From Spirochaetia bacterium (GTDB lineage: Bacteria; Spirochaetota; Spirochaetia; DTKZ01), in NCBI GenBank assembly GCA_031270615.1, contig JAISXE010000229.1:1-5568 (forward strand): a DNA stretch of 5,568 nt, given 5' to 3'. Position 1 is the stretch's first letter; each line of letters opens with the position of its first letter. The notes under the pieces are model-generated. The model searched no databases. It was not told the origin of the DNA and saw only the letters and a list, made by a program, of their open reading frames with translations. A program made the translations under genes and the position numbers. This document shows, piece by piece, positions 1 through 5,513 of this stretch.

Positions 1-735
1 AGACTGGGCGTCGGTAAGCATGTTGCCCCAACTGGCGGTGGGCGGATTGACGCCCAGGCCCAAAAAACTCAAGGCCGATTCCATGATAATCGCGCGGGCG
101 ATTCCGAAGGTGGCCTGTACCAGAATGGGGCTTAGGGTGTTGGGCAGGATGTGCAGGAACAGAATGCGCTGCGCCCCGAAGCCCAGGGTAAGCGCCGACT
201 TGATGTAATCCGTTTCTTTGATGGAAAGAACGCCGCTGCGCACAAGCCGCGCCACCTGGGGCCAGCCGAGGATGCCCATGATAAAGATGATGCGGCTTAG
301 GCCCGAACCCGCGATGCTGCTTACCACCATAAGGAGGATCAGCATGGGGAAGGACATAAACACGTCGGCTATGCGCATAATAACCATGTCGGGTATCCCG
401 CCGAAATACCCGGCTTCAAGCCCCAGAAGGATTCCTCCCAGGCTCATAATCGCGGTTGCGCCGATTCCCGCGGAAAGCGAGACCCGCGCCGCGAAGATCA
501 GGCGCGAAAGGACATCGCGGCCCACCTGGTCGGTTCCCAGAAGGTGTTCCCGCGAAGGCGGCGCTTCAAAGTCTTTGCCTATCCTGTTGGGTTCGTGGGG
601 CGCGATAAGGGGAGCGAAAAGGGCGCAGAAAACCAGCGCGCCGATAATCACCAGCCCCAGGAGCGCGAGCCTGTGGGCGCTGAAACGCCGCCAAATGTAC
701 CCCGCCCCGCTTTGTTTGCATGCAGCCTGTCCCAT
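1..735 (-). CDS. oppC: Opp/Dpp-type ABC transporter permease, OppC/DppC subunit (3' end cut off by the window)
   Basis: This is the second membrane subunit of the importer and would pair with the OppB-type permease in the cytoplasmic membrane. From the ATG at 735 the frame is open for 245 codons to the window edge. The family is usually about 280-300 residues, so some 40-50 C-terminal residues should lie outside. A short basic N-terminus leads into a first membrane segment at about residues 22-45. Next comes the typical OppC/DppC stretch HLLGTDQVGRDVLSRL (64-79), and then the binding-protein-dependent transport domain with further membrane segments at about 85-110, 128-143, 147-160 and 204-228. 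The EAA-type loop that docks on an ATPase is at about 177-203, with G185 and ILPN at 196-199. SFLGLGVNPPTASWGNML (223-240) is also typical of the family. The start has a good ribosome binding site 8 nt upstream and lies 15 nt after the oppB stop. The symbol marks the family; the substrate is unknown. Confidence 0.95.
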   Translation of the reverse strand, partial: MGQAACKQSGAGYIWRRFSAHRLALLGLVIIGALVFCALFAPLIAPHEPNRIGKDFEAPPSREHLLGTDQVGRDVLSRLIFAARVSLSAGIGATAIMSLGGILLGLEAGYFGGIPDMVIMRIADVFMSFPMLILLMVVSSIAGSGLSRIIFIMGILGWPQVARLVRSGVLSIKETDYIKSALTLGFGAQRILFLHILPNTLSPILVQATFGIARAIIMESALSFLGLGVNPPTASWGNMLTDAQS

Positions 736-743
736 AGTGTTTT

Positions 744-747
744 TCCT
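744..747 (-). promoter_or_regulatory. Ribosome binding site for the oppC-type gene
   Basis: On the minus strand the 15-nt gap between the oppB stop and the oppC start reads AAAAGGAAAAACACT. Its AGGA core sits 8 nt before the ATG at 735. This fixes the start of the partial permease gene and shows that it has its own initiation site instead of relying only on coupling. Confidence 0.75.
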
Positions 748-750
748 TTT

Positions 751-1701
751 TTAACGGTACTTTATCCGGGGGTCCGCCAGCCCGTAGAGTATGTCCGTGA
801 TGAGGCTTGCCAGAAGCACCATCAGCGCGCCCATCATGTTCAGCCCCATCAGCACGGGATAATCCCTGAGGAGTATGCAGTCCATGGTAAGCCTGCCTAT
901 GCCGGGCCAGGCGAAAATCTGTTCGGTAACCACGGCCCCGCTCAAAAGGGCGGGAATCTCAAGGCCAATCAGGGTTATCAGCGGCAAAAGCGCGTTGCGC
1001 AGGGCGTGCGTGCGTATGCGGGAAAGAAAGGGGACTCCCTTGGCGGCCGCCGTGCGCATATAGTCCTGATGCAGGATATCCAGCATGGAGGACCGGATGT
1101 AACGGATAAAGCGGCCGGATATATTGACGGCCAAAACCGCGCAGGGCAGGACTATATGCCGCGCCAGGTCAGGAATCCCGCCGCCGCCGCCCAGCGTGAA
1201 CATCCCGCTGGAGGGGAACCAGCGGAACTTGACGCTGAAAATAAAAATAAGCCCCAGCCCAAGAAAAAAGTTGGGCGCGGATACGCCGAAGAAGGCCACA
1301 AAGGTAGCGCCGTAGTCGAACAGCGAATGGGGTTTGAGCGAGCTCGCGATGCCCAAAGGAAGGGCTATGAGCAGCCCCGCCACAAGGGCGCTTCCCATAA
1401 GCAGGAAGGTGGCGGGGATTCTTTCGACAATGACCTCCGCAACAGGCCGGTAGGAAGTAAACGAGTAGCCCAGGTTGCCCCGCGCGACATTGCCCAGCCA
1501 GGTGAAATACTGGCGGTACAGGGGCGCGTCCAGCCCCAGATTGTGTTCCATGGCCGCCTTGGATTCCGGGGTCATGGTGGGGCTGATCATCAAATCGACG
1601 GGGCTTCCGGGCGCAAGGCGGATGATAAAAAAAACAACAAAAGAAATCCCGAAAAGGATCGGAACCATAATTAGAAGGCGCCGGATGATATAGTTTTTCA
1701 T
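751..1701 (-). CDS. oppB: Opp/Dpp-type ABC transporter permease, OppB/DppB subunit
   Basis: Membrane subunit of the importer, 316 residues, close to the usual OppB length. The N-terminus MKNYIIRRLLIMVPILFGIS is the classic start of this family and enters membrane segment 1 (about 9-28). A periplasmic-type section follows with LGLDAPLYRQYFTWL (55-69) and GNLGYSF (75-81). The transport domain has further segments at about 98-120, 131-156, 182-200, 238-258 and 284-306. The EAA loop that contacts an ATPase is at about 213-242 (DYMRTAAAKG, then LRNALLPLI). GAVVTEQIFAWPGIGRL (255-271) and the C-terminal DILYGLADPRIKYR are family hallmarks. The frame continues upstream to an ATG at 1752, but I chose 1701. 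It gives the conserved N-terminus, has an AGG Shine-Dalgarno core 7 nt upstream, and forms an ATGA overlap with the oppF stop, which suggests translational coupling. Confidence 0.96.
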   Translation of the reverse strand: MKNYIIRRLLIMVPILFGISFVVFFIIRLAPGSPVDLMISPTMTPESKAAMEHNLGLDAPLYRQYFTWLGNVARGNLGYSFTSYRPVAEVIVERIPATFLLMGSALVAGLLIALPLGIASSLKPHSLFDYGATFVAFFGVSAPNFFLGLGLIFIFSVKFRWFPSSGMFTLGGGGGIPDLARHIVLPCAVLAVNISGRFIRYIRSSMLDILHQDYMRTAAAKGVPFLSRIRTHALRNALLPLITLIGLEIPALLSGAVVTEQIFAWPGIGRLTMDCILLRDYPVLMGLNMMGALMVLLASLITDILYGLADPRIKYR

Positions 1702-2696
1702 TGTTTTACCTGATGCCAGTCTGACGGATGAACGCGAAAATGGCAAGCGCACAAATGGCCTTCTTCGTCTTTCAGCTCGGGCATTTGGGTAAAACAGAGC
1801 GCCTGGGCAAAAGGGCAGCGCGTATGGAAACGGCAGCCCGGAGGGGGATCCGCCGGATTGGGAACCTGGCCGGACAGCACGATTTTTTTCCTGCCCCGGC
1901 TGCGCGGGTTGGGGTCAGGATACGCGCTGAGGAGGGCCTGGGTATAGGGATGCCGGGGATCGGCGAATATCCTGCCCGCAGGCGCAAGCTCCACGATTTT
2001 CCCCAGGTACATCACCGCTATCCTGTCGCTCATGTATTTGACCGCGCCCAGCCCGTGCGCGATAAAAAGATAGGTCAGTTTCAGCCGCGAGCGCAGCTCC
2101 TTAAACAGGGCGAGTATCTGGGCCTGGATGGAAACATCCAGCGCCGAAACAGCCTCGTCGCAGATTAAAAATCCGGGCCGCACGCTCAAAGCCTTTGCCA
2201 GGTTGATCCGCTGCCGCTGGCCGCCGGAGAACTCGTGCGGGAAACGCCGCTTCAAATCCGCCGGCAGCCCGATAAGATTCATGATGCGGTCTATCTCCCC
2301 CGGCACCTCCCTGCCAGGAACAACATGGTGGAACCGCAGGATTTCCGCCAGGGCGCCCTCCACGGTTTTGCGGGGATTCAGGGACGAATAGGGATCCTGG
2401 AAAACCATCTGCATCTTTTTCCACAGCGGCCTCATCTGGCCGCGCGAGCAGCGCGAAATATCCTGCCCCTCAAAATATATCTGCCCGCAGGCGATCTCCT
2501 CAAGGCGCATAATCGCGCGGCCAATGGTTGACTTGCCGCAGCCGGATTCCCCCACAAGGCCTAGGGTCTCGTTGGGATAGATGCTTAAGGACACCCCGTC
2601 CACGGCCCTGACATGGTTTTTTACCCGAAAAAAAACGCCCTCGCGGACGGGATAGTGGATTTTGAGGTCTTTCAGCTCCACAAGAGGCTGCGCCAT
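1698..2696 (-). CDS. oppF: Opp/Dpp-type ABC transporter ATPase, OppF/DppF subunit
   Basis: Cytoplasmic ATP-hydrolysing subunit, 332 residues, a normal length for OppF/DppF, expected to form a heterodimer with the OppD-type ATPase. Motifs in order: Walker A GESGCGKST (49-57, K55), Q-loop FQDPYSSLNP (Q100), ABC signature FSGGQRQR (156-163), Walker B FLICDE (176-181, catalytic E181), D-loop SALD (184-187) and switch histidine H214. The extended N-terminus (HYPVREGVFFRVKNHVRAVDGV) and the VFQDPYSSLNPR form point to the F rather than the D subunit. The C-terminal oligopeptide-transporter extension (about 245-320, from HPYTQALL) carries cysteines 288, 294, 301, 316 and 318. The residue after the switch histidine is Gly instead of the common Asp (IAHGLG). 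The gene starts 6 nt after the oppD stop behind only a weak site (AAGAAG), so coupling to oppD is likely. Its TGA overlaps the oppB ATG. Confidence 0.97.
   Translation of the reverse strand: MAQPLVELKDLKIHYPVREGVFFRVKNHVRAVDGVSLSIYPNETLGLVGESGCGKSTIGRAIMRLEEIACGQIYFEGQDISRCSRGQMRPLWKKMQMVFQDPYSSLNPRKTVEGALAEILRFHHVVPGREVPGEIDRIMNLIGLPADLKRRFPHEFSGGQRQRINLAKALSVRPGFLICDEAVSALDVSIQAQILALFKELRSRLKLTYLFIAHGLGAVKYMSDRIAVMYLGKIVELAPAGRIFADPRHPYTQALLSAYPDPNPRSRGRKKIVLSGQVPNPADPPPGCRFHTRCPFAQALCFTQMPELKDEEGHLCACHFRVHPSDWHQVKQ
1709..1711 (-). promoter_or_regulatory. Ribosome binding site for the oppB-type gene, inside the oppF end
   Basis: The minus strand reads CAGGTAAAACAATGA across the oppF/oppB junction. 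The AGG core lies 7 nt before the ATG at 1701, within the last codons of the ATPase gene. It supports 1701 over the upstream in-frame ATG at 1752. Confidence 0.6.
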
Positions 2697-2702
2697 AGCT
2701 TC

Positions 2703-3677
2703 TTAGGCCCCCGCTTCCAGGAAGCAGCGGACAAAATGCCCTGGCTGTTTTTCACGCAGGGCGGGCTGCCCGCCCCGGCACCTGCCTGCCGCGTAAGGGC
2801 AGCGGGCGTGGAACGCGCAGCCTTTTTGCTCAAGCGAAATGGGGGAAACAAAACCAGGTATAAAGTAGAGGGGCGTGTTTTCCGGCGCGTCCAGCGGGAT
2901 GATGGATTTAAGCAGCGCCTCGGTATACGGGTGCAGGGGATGGGCGAAAATTTCCTCGACCTTTCCAGACTCCATGGCAAGCCCCGCGTACATCACCACA
3001 ACATCCCCGGCCATTTCCGCCACGACGCCAAAGTCATGGGTAATGACCAAAATCGTAATCCCCGTTTCCTCCTGGAGTTTCCTCAGCAGGCTAAGAATCT
3101 GCGCCTGGATGGTAACATCCAAAGCGGTGGTTGGCTCGTCGGCGATAAGCAGCCTCGGGCCGCAGGCCAGGGCCATGGCGATCATGGCCCGCTGGCGCAT
3201 GCCCCCGGACAGCTCATGCGGGTAACTGCGCAGGATTTTTTCCCCGCCGGCAATCCCCACCTGCTCAAGCAGCTCCCGGCATCTCTGCCGTATCTGCGCG
3301 CCGCCCATGCAGGTATGCAGCCGCAGCGACTCGCCTATCTGAAAGCCTATGGATAAAACCGGGTTCAGGCTGGTCATAGGCTCCTGGAAAATCATCGAAA
3401 CCAGCCTTCCCCGTATATCCCGCATCCGGCTCTCCGGCGCGCCGGTAATATCCTCGCCCCTAAAAAGGACGCGCCCCCGGCTTATCCCCGCGTTCCTGCC
3501 CAGAAGGCCCATACAGGACAGGGCGGTAACGCTTTTCCCGCTCCCCGATTCCCCTATAAGGGCCAGGTTCACCCCCTCCCGAAGGACAAAGCTCACATCG
3601 CTCACCCCCACGGAAGTCCCGGTCTCTCCCCGAAACAGCACCTGCAGATTCTCTACCTCAAGAAGGGGCGCGGACAT
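2703..3677 (-). CDS. oppD: Opp/Dpp-type ABC transporter ATPase, OppD/DppD subunit
   Basis: Cytoplasmic ATP-hydrolysing subunit, 324 residues, typical for OppD/DppD. Motifs in order: Walker A GESGSGKS (42-49, K48), Q-loop FQEPMTSLNP (Q98), ABC signature LSGGMRQR (156-163), Walker B LLIADE (176-181, catalytic E181), D-loop TALD (184-187) and switch histidine H214 in ITHDFG. LSGGMRQRAMIAMAL, DEPTTALDVTIQAQIL and the Q-loop EPMTSLNP form are characteristic of the D subunit. The C-terminal extension from HPLHPYTEALL (about 246) holds GCAFHARCPYAAGRC and a last VRC, giving cysteines 287, 293, 300 and 318. In relatives such cysteines have been linked to a [4Fe-4S] cluster; here that is inference. 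The ATG at 3677 lies 12 nt after the binding-protein stop. A GGAG site (3687-3684) sits 6 nt before the start. No terminator fits in this gap, so the gene should be co-transcribed with its neighbours. Confidence 0.97.
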   Translation of the reverse strand: MSAPLLEVENLQVLFRGETGTSVGVSDVSFVLREGVNLALIGESGSGKSVTALSCMGLLGRNAGISRGRVLFRGEDITGAPESRMRDIRGRLVSMIFQEPMTSLNPVLSIGFQIGESLRLHTCMGGAQIRQRCRELLEQVGIAGGEKILRSYPHELSGGMRQRAMIAMALACGPRLLIADEPTTALDVTIQAQILSLLRKLQEETGITILVITHDFGVVAEMAGDVVVMYAGLAMESGKVEEIFAHPLHPYTEALLKSIIPLDAPENTPLYFIPGFVSPISLEQKGCAFHARCPYAAGRCRGGQPALREKQPGHFVRCFLEAGA

Positions 3678-3689
3678 TATACACTCCGG

Positions 3690-5297
3690 TTACTCCACAT
3701 CCCACTTCTCGACATCGAGAAACGCGCCGTACTCTTTAAGCTCGCCGTATTTGACCCGCTTGTTTACGGCGCGCAGCGCCAGCTCCGAATATATCCCCGC
3801 CACAGGCACCTCATCGGCGATAAGCTGCTGCAACTTGTAATAGGTATCTTTCAGGACAGCCGCATCCACGCTGGTCATTATGGTATCCACCAGTTTATCC
3901 CCTTCGGGCTTTGAATAATTGGTCCAGGTGTACTTGGTCCCCACATACACCCGCACATAGCGGATAATGTTAAACGGAACATCAGGAACCCCGATTATCG
4001 AAAGGTCATACTCGCAGTGCTGCACCTTTCTCAGGGTTGTCGCGAAATCGGCCTTTTCGATAACCACATTCAAGCCGATAGCGTTGAAACTCTCCACCAG
4101 AATGGTCCCCACCTTTTCGCGGGTGGCGTTTCCGGCCGGCAGGGCAAAGACGATCTTTTTTGACTTGTCCCAGCCCGATTCGTCCACCAGCTTCCGCGCC
4201 GCATCAGGATCATAGGTCCACTTTGCCGCCGCCTCGTTCCAGTATTGGATCCTGTTGGTAACCGGGGTTTTGGAAATATACCCCTCGCCTTTCAGGATGT
4301 TTTTCAGAATCCCTTCCCGGTCTATCGCAAGATCCATGGCCTGCCGCACCTTGAGGTTGTTAATCACTTTGTTGTTGATAAAAAGCACCTGTATATTGTT
4401 GGGCACGCCCTGCGAAGTACGCAGGTGCGGAACGCTCCGTATCCTCTGGTAATCGTCGCTGGGAATATTGCCCACAAGGGGAAAGTTCATATCAATCTCG
4501 CCGCTCTCAAGCTGGGCCGTGATCTGCGCGCCGCCGAGAATTTTGAAATTGATCGCCTCAAGTATGGGCCTGCCCAGGTAATAATCCTTGTTCGCCTCCA
4601 AAGAAAGATGGGAAGCCGCCACATACTCCTTAAACAGAAAAGGCCCGTTGGTCACTTTGGGATTTTGCAAAAGGGGGCTTTTCTTTAAATTCTCCACCGG
4701 CTCGTTTTCCAAAATATGTTTCGGCATGGTCCACAGGCTTCCCAGGTTAAGATTAAAAATATCCAGCGTAACCGGGTATTTCACCTCCACCGTCAGCGTA
4801 TAATCGTCAAGTTTTTTTACCCCGGCAAGCTCCGCGGCGTTTTCGCGCAAACCCGCCTCGCTCGTCCCCACAATCAAATTGAACGTGCTGGGCTCGTGGG
4901 TTCCCGTGTTGGGGTGCGTGTACGCGTTAAAAGAAAAAACCACATCATCGGCGCTCACAGGCTTCCCGTCGCTCCACTTTATCCGCTGGTCTATTTTTAC
5001 CGTAAAAACCTTGTTGTCCGTTGTCGTAATGCTCTGCGCCACCTTTGGCGTAAACCCAAGATTCTCGTTCACCGCCGTCAGGGGCATGTAAAGAAGCCGC
5101 ACAATCTCCCTGGCCACCGTGTTGTTGACCACCACGGGATTTACCGTGCTGGGGTCATTCGTAATGCCTATGTTCACGATTTTCGGCGCCGCGCCCTTTG
5201 CCGCCTCCGCCTTTTCCCCGCAAGCCGCAAAAACGAGGACAAGCCCAACAAAAGCCGCAAAGCCCGCCGCCGTTTTCGCCAAAGTATGTTTTCGCAT
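3690..5297 (-). CDS. oppA: Family 5 extracellular solute-binding lipoprotein of an Opp/Dpp-type importer
   Basis: Substrate-capturing protein of the importer, 535 residues, normal for the family. The N-terminus has basic residues (RKH, K8), a hydrophobic core (about 10-23) and a lipobox-like VFAAC with Cys26, so it is predicted to be a membrane-anchored lipoprotein. Small and charged residues follow as a linker (to about 38). Family 5 hallmarks: the start of the mature fold, NIGITNDPSTVNPV (42-55); the signature-like region KVAQSITTTDNKVFTVKI followed by WSDGKPVSADDVVFSF (85-123); and, later, NNLKVRQAMDLAIDREGI (313-330) and YDPDAARKLVDESGW (362-376). The substrate cannot be read; peptides are the default, while oligosaccharides or other solutes occur in relatives. 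The frame is open far upstream with possible ATGs at 5465 and 5378, but I chose 5297. It directly follows a strong GAGGAGG, begins a proper signal peptide, and lies downstream of the predicted promoter. The 5378 ATG falls inside the -10 box. Confidence 0.95.
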   Translation of the reverse strand: MRKHTLAKTAAGFAAFVGLVLVFAACGEKAEAAKGAAPKIVNIGITNDPSTVNPVVVNNTVAREIVRLLYMPLTAVNENLGFTPKVAQSITTTDNKVFTVKIDQRIKWSDGKPVSADDVVFSFNAYTHPNTGTHEPSTFNLIVGTSEAGLRENAAELAGVKKLDDYTLTVEVKYPVTLDIFNLNLGSLWTMPKHILENEPVENLKKSPLLQNPKVTNGPFLFKEYVAASHLSLEANKDYYLGRPILEAINFKILGGAQITAQLESGEIDMNFPLVGNIPSDDYQRIRSVPHLRTSQGVPNNIQVLFINNKVINNLKVRQAMDLAIDREGILKNILKGEGYISKTPVTNRIQYWNEAAAKWTYDPDAARKLVDESGWDKSKKIVFALPAGNATREKVGTILVESFNAIGLNVVIEKADFATTLRKVQHCEYDLSIIGVPDVPFNIIRYVRVYVGTKYTWTNYSKPEGDKLVDTIMTSVDAAVLKDTYYKLQQLIADEVPVAGIYSELALRAVNKRVKYGELKEYGAFLDVEKWDVE

Positions 5298-5308
5298 GAT
5301 TTCAAAAT

Positions 5309-5315
5309 CCTCCTC
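5309..5315 (-). promoter_or_regulatory. Strong ribosome binding site for the solute-binding protein gene
   Basis: The minus strand carries GAGGAGG, ending 11 nt before the ATG at 5297. It is the best Shine-Dalgarno match in the operon, which fits the usual need for more binding protein than membrane or ATPase subunits. It decides the start against the longer upstream-open frame. The spacing is slightly long. Confidence 0.75.
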
Positions 5316-5325
5316 AAAAGCATGG

Positions 5326-5371
5326 TTATTGATCCACACCGCATATCCTATTTTGGCAATGGAATCAATAA
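5326..5371. repeat. Separated inverted repeat at the predicted transcript start and leader
   Basis: On the plus strand ttattgatcc (5326-5335) is mirrored by ggaatcaataa (5361-5371). Eight outer bases pair perfectly and two more pair after a single bulged A. The arms are about 38 bp apart, centre to centre. The outer arm covers the predicted transcription start, and the inner arm lies about 10 nt upstream of the Shine-Dalgarno sequence. It could be a two-site operator or a leader hairpin; a transcript starting near 5367 would contain only part of the outer arm, which argues somewhat for the DNA-level role. Function is inference. Confidence 0.4.
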
Positions 5372-5373
5372 GA

Positions 5374-5402
5374 ATCATAGCGGGAGTGGGAATTTGTTTC
5401 AA
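5374..5402 (-). promoter_or_regulatory. Predicted sigma70-type promoter of the operon
   Basis: On the minus strand a -35 box TTGAAA (5402-5397) and a -10 box TATGAT (5379-5374) are separated by exactly 17 nt. Each differs from consensus at one position. Transcription would start near 5367, leaving a leader of about 70 nt before the ATG at 5297. Found by eye; no start site has been mapped. The -10 box overlaps one copy of TGATTC (5377-5372), which recurs at 5367-5362, exactly one helical turn downstream. Confidence 0.65.
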
Positions 5403-5426
5403 GAGGGGAATAGGAGTTTGGGCGCC

Positions 5427-5447
5427 TTTTGGCGCTCCGCGCCAAAA
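5427..5447. repeat. Perfect 9-bp palindromic hairpin upstream of the promoter
   Basis: The plus strand reads ttttggcgc, tcc, gcgccaaaa: a perfect 9-bp stem with a 3-nt loop. The T run lies on the 5' side and the A run on the 3' side on either strand, which is the reverse of an intrinsic terminator. The left-hand gcgcc at 5422-5426 can also pair with the central ggcgc (5431-5435) across a TTTT loop, so two mutually exclusive hairpins share one arm. It lies about 25 bp upstream of the predicted -35 box. Confidence 0.6.
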
Positions 5448-5473
5448 CCGGGCTTTCCGCTCCAATTCCTCGT

Positions 5474-5488
5474 GCGCGCTTCGCGCGC
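5474..5488. repeat. Short GC hairpin in the upstream repeat cluster
   Basis: Plus strand gcgcgc, ttc, gcgcgc: a perfect 6-bp stem with a 3-nt loop. There is no following T run, so it is not a terminator. It is one of three neighbouring hairpins within about 90 bp. Confidence 0.5.
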
Positions 5489-5493
5489 CCTGC

Positions 5494-5513
5494 GGGATTT
5501 CCGCTGCAATCCC
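5494..5513. repeat. Short inverted repeat in the upstream repeat cluster
   Basis: Plus strand gggatt, an 8-nt loop (tccgctgc), then aatccc: a perfect 6-bp stem. It lies 5 bp from the GC hairpin at 5474-5488 and forms part of the same structured stretch. A single arm this short could arise by chance; the clustering is what makes it notable. Confidence 0.4.

Larger units (their letters stand above)
1..5367 (-). other. Predicted single transcription unit oppA-oppD-oppF-oppB-oppC
   Basis: All five genes are on one strand with gaps of 12 and 6 nt, a 4-nt overlap and a gap of 15 nt. I see no room for an internal terminator, and the one good promoter lies ahead of the first gene. A single mRNA starting near 5367 and running past the window edge is the simplest reading. 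The true 3' end and any further genes are not visible. Confidence 0.75.

Noticed and set aside
544..1674. A 376-codon open frame on the plus strand across both permease genes
   Set aside because: It is fully antisense to two clear permease genes, and its translation is low-complexity (rich in Gly, Arg, Lys, Gln) with no recognisable motif. It is explained by the GC-rich codon use of the opposite strand.
1702..1752. Upstream in-frame ATG at 1752 for the OppB-type permease
   Set aside because: It would add 17 residues (MRLPFSRSSVRLASGKT) not typical of the family and overlap oppF by 55 nt. The start at 1701 has the conserved N-terminus, a Shine-Dalgarno site and an ATGA overlap.
2613..3356. 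A 247-codon plus-strand open frame across the two ATPase genes
   Set aside because: Antisense to conserved ATPase motifs, no plausible domain, and no ribosome binding site that stands out; a shadow of the real genes.
5427..5447. Intrinsic terminator for an upstream gene
   Set aside because: The stem is strong, but it begins with T and ends with A on both strands, with no T run after it, so it has the wrong polarity for a terminator.
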